Shown here one piece after another: positions 35,266-43,654 of a DNA stretch of 57,328 bases. Every line of letters begins with the position of its first letter. Position 1 is the stretch's first letter. The notes under the pieces were generated by a model. The model did no database searches and was not told the DNA's origin. It saw only the letters and a list, made by a program, of their open reading frames with translations. Source of the stretch: Elusimicrobiota bacterium (GTDB lineage Bacteria; Elusimicrobiota; Elusimicrobia; Elusimicrobiales; UBA9959); contig JAAYVI010000117.1 of the NCBI GenBank assembly GCA_012517235.1, forward strand, positions 64,001 through 121,328. Direction: 5' to 3'. The position numbers were made by a program, and so were the translations under genes.

Positions 35266-36821
35266 TTTCTTCTTTCCGAAAGATGTCTGACAAATTTTAT
35301 CAATTCCGCGTTCTTTTTTGAAAAAGATTCGGCATCCTCTTTTATTCTGTATGACCAATTATGATTTCCTACGGTATTGGGTTCGTTAACCCTTTCTTTT
35401 GAAGCTATTATGTCTTGAAGCGGAAAAACGGCAAAGCAAGAATTGGCTTTAAAAGCTTTTGTTAATACCCTGTCTCTTGCCGATTTATAGCTGTGCGGCA
35501 AAGGCTCTTTTGCGCCTTCGCATACCATTTCCCAAAAGAGTTTTTTTTCTTTTGACGGAGTTATTTCCCACCAGAGAGACATCGGCTCGTTGTCGTGAGT
35601 GGATGTTGTGGCAAAAGAGATTTCGTCAAATTCTTCCGGACTTTTATAAGAACCGTCTTTATTTTTTTCCCATCTCATGACTTTGTATCCGCATACGTTT
35701 AGTTCTTTTAGGGTTTTGTAAACATAGTCGGGTATTACGCCGAGATCCTCGGCTATTGGAAGCATGTCGGAAGCTTTTATTACTGCTTTTAAGAAATCTT
35801 TTCCTCTTTTTTCTTGAAGATATTCGTCTTTTAAGTCGAAGTCGGGCTTTAGCGAAGGATCTTTCGGAATAACCCAGGTTCTAAAAAATCCTACCATATG
35901 ATCTATTCTGAATATATCGTAAAATTCGGCGAATTTTTTAACTTTCAATCTCCACCATTCGAAATCGTTTTCCTGAACTTTGGGCCAATTATAAGCGGGA
36001 AGTCCCCATTTTTGTCCGTCCGCGCTGAAGGCGTCCGGCGGAGCGCCCGCTTCCAAATCAAGCCTGAAATCGTAAGGCCTGCTCCAAACGTCGGCGCTTT
36101 CTTGGTTTACCATAAAGGGGAGATCCCCGAAAAATTTTATTCCTTTTCTTTTCGCTTTATCGGAAAGTTTCTTCCATTGTTTGTCTATTTCCCATTGTAT
36201 GTATTTAAAGTATTCTACTTGGTCTTGATTGTCTTTTTCGAATTTTTCCAAAGCGTTTTTATCCCTGTTTTTATATTTTTCTTCCCAATGTGTCCAGCTT
36301 ATCCAGCCGAAAACGTCTTTCATCCTTCTAAATAAAGCGTAATCGTTTAGCCAATATCCGTTATACCATTTGTAATCGTCAAAACTTTTTTTGCTTATTC
36401 TTCCGAGATCCGATTCTCTTTTGAAATAAAGATATTGCCGCCAGAGAATGTCAAATTTTATTTTTTTTATCGCGTCGTAATCTATGTAATCTTTTTTTCT
36501 AAGTTCGCTTATTAAAGACTTGAACTGCGCGGATTCCATATAATCTTTTATTTCGGGAGAAAGATTTTCTATGTCTTTTATGCTTATATAGATCGGGTCT
36601 ATCGCAAAAGCGGTCATAGAAGTATAAGGGCAATTTGTGCCCGGAGGCATTTCGTTTATCGGCAAAATCTCCAGTATATCCATGCCCATCTCTTCCGCGA
36701 TATCCAGCCATTGAGACATAGATCCTATATCCCCGCAGCCGAAATCGCTTTTAGAATTCATAGAAAAAAGAGGGAGAAGAATTCCGGAATGTTTCGATTG
36801 AAGAAGTTTATGTTTTTTCAT
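35262..36821 (-). CDS. malQ: 4-alpha-glucanotransferase
   Basis: 519 residues, full GH77 length. Amylomaltase features: HSGILLPLFSMNSKSDFGCGD at the N-terminus, FFGDLPFMVNQESADVWSRP, YDIFRIDHMVGFFRTW (catalytic Asp nucleophile), PIAEDLGVIP (acid/base Glu) and SFATTSTHDNEP (third acid). It transfers glucan segments between maltodextrins in the cytoplasm and serves glycogen or maltodextrin use. It overlaps ridA (ATGA) and the TatT gene (ATGA), so it belongs to the same transcription unit although the link with TRAP uptake is not obvious. Confidence 0.95.
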   Translation of the reverse strand: MKKHKLLQSKHSGILLPLFSMNSKSDFGCGDIGSMSQWLDIAEEMGMDILEILPINEMPPGTNCPYTSMTAFAIDPIYISIKDIENLSPEIKDYMESAQFKSLISELRKKDYIDYDAIKKIKFDILWRQYLYFKRESDLGRISKKSFDDYKWYNGYWLNDYALFRRMKDVFGWISWTHWEEKYKNRDKNALEKFEKDNQDQVEYFKYIQWEIDKQWKKLSDKAKRKGIKFFGDLPFMVNQESADVWSRPYDFRLDLEAGAPPDAFSADGQKWGLPAYNWPKVQENDFEWWRLKVKKFAEFYDIFRIDHMVGFFRTWVIPKDPSLKPDFDLKDEYLQEKRGKDFLKAVIKASDMLPIAEDLGVIPDYVYKTLKELNVCGYKVMRWEKNKDGSYKSPEEFDEISFATTSTHDNEPMSLWWEITPSKEKKLFWEMVCEGAKEPLPHSYKSARDRVLTKAFKANSCFAVFPLQDIIASKERVNEPNTVGNHNWSYRIKEDAESFSKKNAELIKFVRHLSERRK

Positions 36822-37195
36822 GGCAGTTTAAAAATAGCCTCTATTTCTACGGCCGCTCCTTTGGGCAGAGCTTTTACTTCTACTGTAGCTCTGGCCGGAG
36901 GATTTGAAGAAAAAAATTCCGAGTATTTTTCGTTCATTTGAGAAAAAAGAGAAAGATCCGTCATATAAACTGTGGTTTTTAAAGCGTTTTCCATGGAAGT
37001 CCCGGCGGCTTGCGCTACGGCTTTAATATTTTTAAGAACCGCTTCCGTTTGTTCTTTTATATCCTTAGGCATAGTTCCGGTTTGAGGATCTAGGGGAAGT
37101 TGTCCCGATACGAATAGTAATTCTCCGCACGATACCGCTTGAGAATAAGGACCTATGGCTTTGGGAGCCTTTTCTGTGGATATTATCTTTTTCAT
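36818..37195 (-). CDS. ridA: RidA-family enamine/imine deaminase
   Basis: 125 residues. Typical YjgF/RidA: KAPKAIGPYSQAV at the start, LFVSGQLPLDPQTG, the catalytic Arg in NPPARATVEVKALP, and EIEAIF at the end. It hydrolyses reactive 2-aminoacrylate and related imines from PLP enzymes such as the tryptophanase encoded in this window. 7 nt downstream of the DUF6485 gene; overlaps malQ. Confidence 0.96.
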   Translation of the reverse strand: MKKIISTEKAPKAIGPYSQAVSCGELLFVSGQLPLDPQTGTMPKDIKEQTEAVLKNIKAVAQAAGTSMENALKTTVYMTDLSLFSQMNEKYSEFFSSNPPARATVEVKALPKGAAVEIEAIFKLP

Positions 37196-37202
37196 TATGT
37201 CC

Positions 37203-37418
37203 TCACAAATTTCCGTAAATATTCTCGTTTTTTTTGTCTTTTATAAAATTTTCAAAAGATCTGTCGTAAGTCTTTTCTCCTTTTTCGGAAAAAAAACATC
37301 CCGGTATTTCTCCGTTTTTTCTATGATAAGCAATACATTCGCAGCAAATTCCTTTTCTCGGACACGGATCGTAGGTGCAGGAACATGAAGAAGTGTTTTC
37401 TTTTTTCTTGCATTCCAT
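37203..37418 (-). CDS. Cysteine-rich DUF6485-like protein
   Basis: 71 residues with nine cysteines, mostly in [17 protein letters not shown], then [13 protein letters not shown] and a SFENFI tail. This fits DUF6485, a small probable metal-binding cytosolic protein of anaerobes. GGAGG precedes ATG 37418. First gene of the leftward ridA-malQ-TRAP unit. Its function is unknown. Confidence 0.8.
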   Translation of the reverse strand: MECKKKENTSSCSCTYDPCPRKGICCECIAYHRKNGEIPGCFFSEKGEKTYDRSFENFIKDKKNENIYGNL

Positions 37419-37518
37419 TAATCCTCCCGGATTTAATTAATATTATAAGAAATTAAGCAAGGTCAAACAATAAAAATACCTTGTAAATATTCGTTCAAGA
37501 TTAATATAATTCTAAGGT

Positions 37519-38853
37519 ATGAAATACTATTTTGTCGGCATAGCGGGATTCGGTATGAGCGCCTTGGCTCAAATAGCAAAAGCAAAAGGCGCGCAAGTAT
37601 TCGGCTCGGATAGAAATTTCGACTCAAACTCGGCTTGGGATATTAAAGAGAAATTTGAAAAAAAAGGAATAAAAATAGTTCCGCAGGACGGAACTCATTT
37701 GGATTCTACTTTTGACGCCGCCGTTTTTTCTACCGCCGTTGAAAAAGAAAATCTTGAATATAAAAAAGCAGAAATCTTAAAAATTAAGATAGTTCATAGA
37801 TCCGATTTTTTGGCCGATTATATAAATAAATTTAAAACCGTTGCGGTTTCCGGAACAAGCGGCAAATCGACCGTTACGGCTTTGATTTATCATATATTGG
37901 AAAGAAACGGACTGTCTCCCTCGATAATAACCGGAGGCGCCTTAAACGAACTTATCGACAAAGGAGAAATAGGAAATGCGGCCGCGGGAAATAGCGATTG
38001 GCTGGTCGCCGAAGCCGACGAATCGGACGGCACTTTGGTTAAATATTCTCCTTATGCCGGCGTGATATTAAATATTTCAAAAGATCATAAAGAAATATCT
38101 CAGCTTATGCCGGTTTTTAAAGGGTTTTCGTCAAAATGTAAAACGGTATTTCTTAACGAAGAAGACGGATATGTAAAAGAATTGCCCGGCAATAAAATAT
38201 TTTTCTCTTTAAAAAAAATAGAAAATTTAAAAATGACTTTTTCCAAAAGCGAATTTATCATGGAAGGAGAAAAATTTTTTCTTCCTTTGCCCGGAGAGTA
38301 TAATGTAAGAAATTTTGCCGCGGCCGTATGCGTATGCCGTAATTTGGCCGGATTATCCTTGAAAAATATTTCTTCCTCGGTTAGAGATTTTAAAGGGGTT
38401 TATAGAAGATTTAATATAATCGGAGAAAAAAAAGGAATTTGCGTAATAGACGATTTCGCTCATAATCCGGCAAAAATAGAGGCCGCACTGTCGGCGGCTA
38501 AGATAGATCTTAAAGGAAGACTTTTTGCGGTTTATCAGCCTCACGGATTTGCTCCGACCAGACTTTTAAGAAAAGAACTCATAGAAACTTTTTCAAAATC
38601 TCTTAGAAAGGAAGATTTTCTTTTTATGCCGGACATATACTATGCTGGAGGAACGGTGGCCAAAGACATATCTTCGGCCGATATAATAAATCCTTTGAAA
38701 GAAACCGGCCTTAACGCATTTTATATCCCGGAAAGGAAAAATATTCCTCCCGCCATAAGAGAAAAAATTAAATCCGGAGACAGGATAATATCTATGGGGG
38801 CAAGAGATCTTTCTCTTAGAAAATTCGCTTCGGATATTTTGGAAGCCTTGTGA
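37519..38853 (+). CDS. MurC/Mpl-like Mur ligase, atypical
   Basis: 444 residues with all three Mur-ligase domains: YYFVGIAGFGMSALAQ (UDP-binding N-terminal), an ATP P-loop VAVSGTSGKSTVTAL (about 110-122), EADESDGTLV and CVIDDFAHNPAKIEAAL. It differs from standard MurC, where the P-loop is GTHGKTTT and the DDF motif reads DDYGHHP; the DDFAHNPA form is closer to other Mur-type ligases (Mpl, MurE, CphA). It is not in a cell-wall gene cluster. It may recycle peptidoglycan peptides (Mpl) or act on another substrate. The stop overlaps the next gene's GTG start (GTGA). Confidence 0.8.
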   Translation: MKYYFVGIAGFGMSALAQIAKAKGAQVFGSDRNFDSNSAWDIKEKFEKKGIKIVPQDGTHLDSTFDAAVFSTAVEKENLEYKKAEILKIKIVHRSDFLADYINKFKTVAVSGTSGKSTVTALIYHILERNGLSPSIITGGALNELIDKGEIGNAAAGNSDWLVAEADESDGTLVKYSPYAGVILNISKDHKEISQLMPVFKGFSSKCKTVFLNEEDGYVKELPGNKIFFSLKKIENLKMTFSKSEFIMEGEKFFLPLPGEYNVRNFAAAVCVCRNLAGLSLKNISSSVRDFKGVYRRFNIIGEKKGICVIDDFAHNPAKIEAALSAAKIDLKGRLFAVYQPHGFAPTRLLRKELIETFSKSLRKEDFLFMPDIYYAGGTVAKDISSADIINPLKETGLNAFYIPERKNIPPAIREKIKSGDRIISMGARDLSLRKFASDILEAL

Positions 38854-39824
38854 ATAATTTAAGATATTTAAGACAAACGATTATTCCGCAATTCGGGAAA
38901 AAAGGTCAAAAAAAAATTTCGGATTCTAAAATTTGTATTTTGGGCGCTGGGGGGATAGGTTCTTCGGCTCTGGCTTATTCGGCGGCGGCCGGCATAGGAA
39001 ACATTCTTATAATCGAAAACGATATTTTGGAAGAGACAAATTTAAACAGGCAAATAATATATAAAGAAAGAGATTTGGGCAAAGAAAAGGTTTATCTGGC
39101 TAAAAAGTTTGCCGGAGAGCTAAATTCTCGGATAAATGTTTCGGCCGAAAAGATTTTTGCCCGGGAAAAAGATTTGGTAAAATTTTTTAATTCTTGCGAT
39201 ATCTTGATAGATTGCAGCGACAATTTTAGTACGAGATTTGCCGTTAATTCGGCCGCTTATAAGACGGGAAAGCCTTACATATTTTCGGCTGTTTATAGGG
39301 CCGAAGTTCAGATTGCTCTATTAAATCCCAAAAAAGGGCCTTGCCTTAGATGTTTTATTAAAGATATGCCAAATGAAAATTTAAGCTGCGCCGATTACGG
39401 AGTATTCGGCCCGGCCGCCGGGGCCGCCGGATGTTTGGCCGCTTTAAAAGCAATGGATTTTCTTTCGGGCATTTCAAAAGAGGAAAATATTCTTTCTATT
39501 TTTGATTTTTCTTCGTATTGCTGCGAAAAAATAAAACTTAAAAAAAGAAAAGATTGTCCGGTATGTTCCGGTTTAGAAACCGACGCCAATAAGGATTTTT
39601 CTTTCCTTTCTAAAATGCGGAAAATTATTTTTAATTTTTCCGAAAAAAATATTCATGAAAAAGAAGCCGTGAATTTAAGAATCGAGGATTTGGAATCGGC
39701 AGCATGTCATATCTCAAAAAATGCCGAAATTTTATTGTTTTGCGATAAAGGAATCAGATCTAAAACTGCCGCAAAAAAACTTAAAAAAATCGGATTAAAA
39801 AAAATACGTTTTTATAAAAAATAA
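38850..39824 (+). CDS. E1-like MoeB/ThiF adenylyltransferase with C-terminal rhodanese domain
   Basis: 324 residues from a GTG start. Residues 1-250 are an E1-like MoeB/ThiF/HesA domain: LGAGGIGSSALAY nucleotide motif (about 31-43), NLNRQIIY, ILIDCSDNFSTRF, and Zn ligands CLRC (about 167) and CPVC (about 240). Residues about 265-324 form a short rhodanese-like domain with the active-site Cys in LLFCDKGIRSKTAA. This makes one enzyme that could adenylate and sulfurate the C-terminal Gly-Gly of a carrier such as the MoaD-like protein encoded next. The rhodanese piece is short, so activity is inferred. Confidence 0.88.
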   Translation: MNNLRYLRQTIIPQFGKKGQKKISDSKICILGAGGIGSSALAYSAAAGIGNILIIENDILEETNLNRQIIYKERDLGKEKVYLAKKFAGELNSRINVSAEKIFAREKDLVKFFNSCDILIDCSDNFSTRFAVNSAAYKTGKPYIFSAVYRAEVQIALLNPKKGPCLRCFIKDMPNENLSCADYGVFGPAAGAAGCLAALKAMDFLSGISKEENILSIFDFSSYCCEKIKLKKRKDCPVCSGLETDANKDFSFLSKMRKIIFNFSEKNIHEKEAVNLRIEDLESAACHISKNAEILLFCDKGIRSKTAAKKLKKIGLKKIRFYKK

Positions 39825-40297
39825 AATTAAATTTTTTTGAATTATTTAAAGTATTTTTTTCTTCCTTTCATTATCTAATCTTTCCACATACATCCATACA
39901 TATATAAGTCCGTACGCCTATGTTTCTACGCATCTAATATATGCTCTCTTGCTATTCTCGCCGCTAAAAAGCCGACTAACAATGTCCTCAAGATTTAGCG
40001 AGTAGCTTTCGGTAATTTCTCGCCGGCCCCATTGGGAAACCAGTCCCGTCGGTTTCCCCCGATAAATCGGGCCCCCCTTCCGCTACGGGCCGTCTTCAAA
40101 ACCGCCGAAAGCTTTTGTATCCCTATAACCTTTACATCTCTTTTATTATATTTTCGCTCGAAAACGCAAGCTCGCATTTTTTGCTAATCATCTAATCTTC
40201 CAATCTTCTAATCGTCTAATTCCATTATTTACCGATTATCCTTTCCTCCGATTATCGTCTTATTTTAATGAAATTTCAAAAATGATATCATATTGAT
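39825..40297. other. 473-nt gap between the E1-like gene and moaD, with repeat and hairpins
   Basis: No supportable gene. It holds the dispersed repeat described at 40082-40218 and, left of it (about 40020-40080), a GC-rich block with perfect inverted repeats: GGGAAACC pairs with GGTTTCCC around a 9-nt loop, and CCCGATAAATCGGG forms a hairpin. A 60-codon ORF on the minus strand (39995-40177) runs through the repeat and is not credible as a gene. The last ~80 nt are AT-rich and may carry the moaD promoter. Confidence 0.7.
40082..40218 (-). repeat. Dispersed repeat, copy A
   Basis: About 137 nt, minus orientation. A block of 33 nt (40082-40114, GCTACGGGCCG...CGAAAGCTT) is identical to the inverse complement of 57296-57328, and the rest matches 57191-57295 with substitutions, ending in a run of (G)ATTAGA/GATTGGA-like heptamers. 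Orientation relative to copy B is inverted. The similarity probably continues left past 40082, but copy B runs off the window. No transposase or terminal repeat structure is seen. Confidence 0.85.
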
Positions 40298-40573
40298 ATG
40301 GCGAAGGTTACAGTTGCGGTTTATACCACTTTAAGAGACAAATTGGGTTTTTCCAGAAAAGATTTTGACGGGAAGAATTTAGGGGAAATAATAAAACAAG
40401 TTTGCGCGCTTAAAAAAGGGATTTCCGAGATATTGATGGAAGATAAAAACAAGATTAAAAACCATTTTGTTTTGACTCTAAATTCGGAAATAATAGATTC
40501 TTCTTCTTTTGCCAAAATAAAGGTAAAAGACGGAGATATATTTCATATCTTTCCGCCGGTCAGCGGCGGTTAG
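40298..40573 (+). CDS. moaD: MoaD/ThiS-family sulfur-carrier protein
   Basis: 91 residues, beta-grasp fold, ending in the diagnostic PPVSGG. The C-terminal Gly-Gly would be adenylated and thiocarboxylated by an E1 such as the MoeB-like protein encoded before it. MoaD supplies sulfur for molybdopterin (or tungstopterin) synthesis. No other moa or moe gene is in the window. It stops 8 nt before the fprA gene, whose GGAGG site is in the gap. Confidence 0.88.
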   Translation: MAKVTVAVYTTLRDKLGFSRKDFDGKNLGEIIKQVCALKKGISEILMEDKNKIKNHFVLTLNSEIIDSSSFAKIKVKDGDIFHIFPPVSGG

Positions 40574-40581
40574 GAGGAAAG

Positions 40582-41784
40582 ATGAAGCCGATAGAAATAA
40601 AAAAAGGTATATGTTCCATAAGAGTAAATCATTTTAATAGAAAACTTTTTGACGCTTTGATACCTTTGCCGGACGGCACAAGTTATAATTCTTACTTGGT
40701 TAAAGGAGAAAAATATACCTGCTTGATAGATACCGCCGATCCGGAAAAAAAAGACGTTTTTTTGGATTATCTTTCAAAAGTTTCAAAAATAGATTTTGTT
40801 GTTTCTCATCATGCCGAACAGGATCATTCCGGTTTGTTGCCCGAAGTTTTGAAACTATATCCTTCCGCCGTAGTTGTAACCAATGCCAAGTGTAAGGATT
40901 TGCTTATGACCCATTTGCACATAGCCGAAAATAAATTTAAAGTTATTCAAGACGGAGAAACCTTGGATTTGGGCGGAAAAACTTTGGAATTTATTTTTAC
41001 TCCCTGGGTTCATTGGCCGGAAACTTTTTCGACCTATCTGAGAGAAGATAAGATTCTTTTCCCTTGCGATTTTTTCGGCTCTCATTTGGCTACGGACGAA
41101 CTTTTGGCCGACTCTCAAATTATTTACGAGCCGATGAAAAGATATTTTGCCGAAATAATGATGCCTTTCAGAAGCAACATAAAAAACAATTTGGAAAAAC
41201 TTTCCAAGTACGAAATAGAACTAATATGTCCCAGTCACGGCCCCATTCATAAAGATGTTAAGTTTGCCGTTGACTGCTATAAGGATTGGGCATTGTCGGA
41301 ACCGAAAAACAAAGCTTTGCTTTTATATGTTTCCATGCACGGTTCTACTTTTGTTTTAATAAACAGACTTGCTTCAAGGCTGCAGGAACACGCGGTTGAA
41401 ATAGAAAAACTTAATTTGGAAGACGCAGATACCGGGAGAGTTGCCATGGCTATGGTAGATAGCGCTACCATAGTTTTAGCTACACCTACCGTTTTGGCAG
41501 GTCCTCATCCAAAGGCCATTTACGGAGCTTATTTGGCTTCCCTTTTAAGGCCCAAAGTTAAGTTTTTGGCGGTTATGTATTCTTACGGCTGGGGAGGAAA
41601 AACGGTAGAGTTCTTATCCAATATTTTAAGCGCTTTAAAAGCGGAAATAATAGGACAAGTCGGAGTCAAAGGACTGCCGACCGAAAACGATTTGAAACTC
41701 GTAGACGAATTGGCGGTTTCCATAGCCGAAAAACACTCTTCGCTAAAAAAGGAAAGAGTCCTTTGCGAAAAGGAAGAAAAATAA
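40582..41784 (+). CDS. FprA-type flavodiiron protein
   Basis: 400 residues. The N-terminal metallo-beta-lactamase domain has the iron ligands in VSHHAEQDHSG (H-x-E-x-D-H, about 81-88), a further His in TPWVHWPET and CPSHGPI, and the C-terminal flavodoxin domain (about 250-400) starts with LLYVSMHGSTF. Class A flavodiiron proteins reduce O2 or NO to protect anaerobes. Alone it lacks the rubredoxin domain; a separate donor is needed and is not visible here. Follows moaD by 8 nt. Confidence 0.93.
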   Translation: MKPIEIKKGICSIRVNHFNRKLFDALIPLPDGTSYNSYLVKGEKYTCLIDTADPEKKDVFLDYLSKVSKIDFVVSHHAEQDHSGLLPEVLKLYPSAVVVTNAKCKDLLMTHLHIAENKFKVIQDGETLDLGGKTLEFIFTPWVHWPETFSTYLREDKILFPCDFFGSHLATDELLADSQIIYEPMKRYFAEIMMPFRSNIKNNLEKLSKYEIELICPSHGPIHKDVKFAVDCYKDWALSEPKNKALLLYVSMHGSTFVLINRLASRLQEHAVEIEKLNLEDADTGRVAMAMVDSATIVLATPTVLAGPHPKAIYGAYLASLLRPKVKFLAVMYSYGWGGKTVEFLSNILSALKAEIIGQVGVKGLPTENDLKLVDELAVSIAEKHSSLKKERVLCEKEEK

Positions 41785-41866
41785 ATTAAACGGCGTAATA
41801 ATATATTTTTAGCGAAAAATATTTTGATAACTAAATGCCGATAGTTTCCTGTTTTTTAAAATAAAA

Positions 41867-43654
41867 ATGATAACAGTAAGGAATTTAAAAAAATCTTATC
41901 TTGAAAGAATACTTTTTGAGAAGGCGGACCTTCAATTAAATAAAGGAGACAGATACGCCTTGGTCGGGGCTAACGGTGCGGGTAAATCAACTTTTTTCAA
42001 GATTTTAATAGGACAAGAGGAGCCGGATCAGGGGGAAATATCTTTAAAAAAAGGAGTAGAAATAGGATATCTGCCTCAAGAGAATCCTCCTCTCTCCGAT
42101 AAGGAAGTATTGGCCGAATCTTTGTCGGATATGCATAACCCTTCTCCGGCTCAGACGGCTTTTGCCAAATCGGTTCTTTTCGGTTTGGGATTTAAAGAAT
42201 CTCATCTTGACAGAAAACTTTCGTCTTTAAGCGGCGGCTGGGCTATGAGAGTAGCCATAGCAAAGCTCATACTTAAAAATCCGGACCTTTTATTGCTGGA
42301 CGAACCTACCAACCATTTGGATTTGGAATCCGTTATTTGGTTTAGGAATTATTTGTCTTCTTATCAAGGCGCGGTATTGATAATATCTCACGACAGATCT
42401 TTTATAAATTACCTTTGCGGCGGGATAATATCTTTGGAAAATAAAACATTGAAGCTTTACCGCGGAAATTATGAGAAATATTTGGAACAGTCTCAGTCGG
42501 AAAAAGAAAGAATAATCTCGGCTTATAAAAGACAGCAGGAAGAAATAAAAGACATGGAAGATTTTATAGCCAGAAACAGAGCCAGAGCTTCCACGGCGGG
42601 CAGAGCGCAAAGTATGATAAAGCGCCTTGAAAAAATGGAAAAGATAGAACTTCCCCAAGAAATATCAAAAGTAAAAATAAAATTTCCTCAGCCCAGACGA
42701 AGCGGCGACAGAGTCATAACTTTAAGAAAAGTTTCCAAATCCTATACTGCCGATAGCGAAATAATAAAAGTTTATGAAAATCTGGATTTTACTCTATACA
42801 GAGGAGGCAAAAGCGCTTTGGCGGGACCCAACGGAGCTGGAAAATCCACTTTGTTAAAAATTTTGGCGGGGGTTTTAAAGCCTGATTCAGGGAATAGAGA
42901 TTTGGGCGTAAACGTAGATTGCGGATATTTTTCCCAGCACAGACAAGAAACTCTGGATCCGGAAAAAACTGCTTTGGAAGAGGTTCGTCTATCCGCTCCT
43001 TGGATGAAGGAGGGAGATTTAAGAACCGCTTTGGGCTCATTCTTGTTTAGGGGTGACGATGTTTTTAAAAAAACAAAAGTGCTTTCCGGCGGGGAAAAGT
43101 CGCGCTTAAGCCTTTTGAAAATACTTCTAAATCCGCCTAACGCTCTTTTTTTGGACGAACCTACCACTCATTTGGATATCAATAGCTGCGAATCTCTGAT
43201 ATCTGCTCTTAAAGATTATTCCGGAACCCTTTGTTTTATAAGCCACGACCTGCATTTTATAAATTCGGTTTGCGACAATATAGTTTACGTAAAAGACGGA
43301 GAAGTAAAATCTTATCCCGGAAATTACGATTATTTTTTGGAAAGAAGAAAATCGGAAAATATTGAAAATCAAGAAGCCGTAAAAAAAGAAGAAAAAGAAA
43401 ACGATTGGGATTTTAGAAAAGAAAAAAAGAATGAAATTAGAAAAAAAATAAGAAGAATGGAAGAAATAGAAAAAAAGGAACTGCCTGAAATTTTATCGGA
43501 AATAGAAAAAATAGGAAGCCAATTATCCGATCCGCAAATATACGGCGATTTTTCAAAAGCAAAAGAACTCACCAAAAAAGCTTCCCTGCTTCAAAAAATA
43601 AAAGAAGATTTAGAAAACGAACTGATGTCTCTTATAGAAGAGGATTTGAAATAA
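41867..43654 (+). CDS. ABC-F family ATPase (Uup/YheS-like)
   Basis: 595 residues with two ABC domains and no membrane helices. Walker A GANGAGKSTFF and GPNGAGKSTLL; signatures LSGGWAMR and LSGGEKSR; Walker B LLLLDEPTNHLD and ALFLDEPTTHLD. The inter-domain linker contains the ABC-F arginine/basic helix (FIARNRARASTAGRAQSM). A coiled tail of about 95 residues follows. Such proteins act on the ribosome in translation factor or antibiotic-protection roles. The 3' end overlaps the convergent DUF1015 gene by 23 nt. Confidence 0.93.
   Translation: MITVRNLKKSYLERILFEKADLQLNKGDRYALVGANGAGKSTFFKILIGQEEPDQGEISLKKGVEIGYLPQENPPLSDKEVLAESLSDMHNPSPAQTAFAKSVLFGLGFKESHLDRKLSSLSGGWAMRVAIAKLILKNPDLLLLDEPTNHLDLESVIWFRNYLSSYQGAVLIISHDRSFINYLCGGIISLENKTLKLYRGNYEKYLEQSQSEKERIISAYKRQQEEIKDMEDFIARNRARASTAGRAQSMIKRLEKMEKIELPQEISKVKIKFPQPRRSGDRVITLRKVSKSYTADSEIIKVYENLDFTLYRGGKSALAGPNGAGKSTLLKILAGVLKPDSGNRDLGVNVDCGYFSQHRQETLDPEKTALEEVRLSAPWMKEGDLRTALGSFLFRGDDVFKKTKVLSGGEKSRLSLLKILLNPPNALFLDEPTTHLDINSCESLISALKDYSGTLCFISHDLHFINSVCDNIVYVKDGEVKSYPGNYDYFLERRKSENIENQEAVKKEEKENDWDFRKEKKNEIRKKIRRMEEIEKKELPEILSEIEKIGSQLSDPQIYGDFSKAKELTKKASLLQKIKEDLENELMSLIEEDLK

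Noticed and set aside
39995-40177. 60-codon ORF on the minus strand inside the repeat
   Set aside because: It overlaps the dispersed repeat and GC-rich hairpins, has no ribosome binding site of note and no protein-like composition; the repeat explains its open frame.
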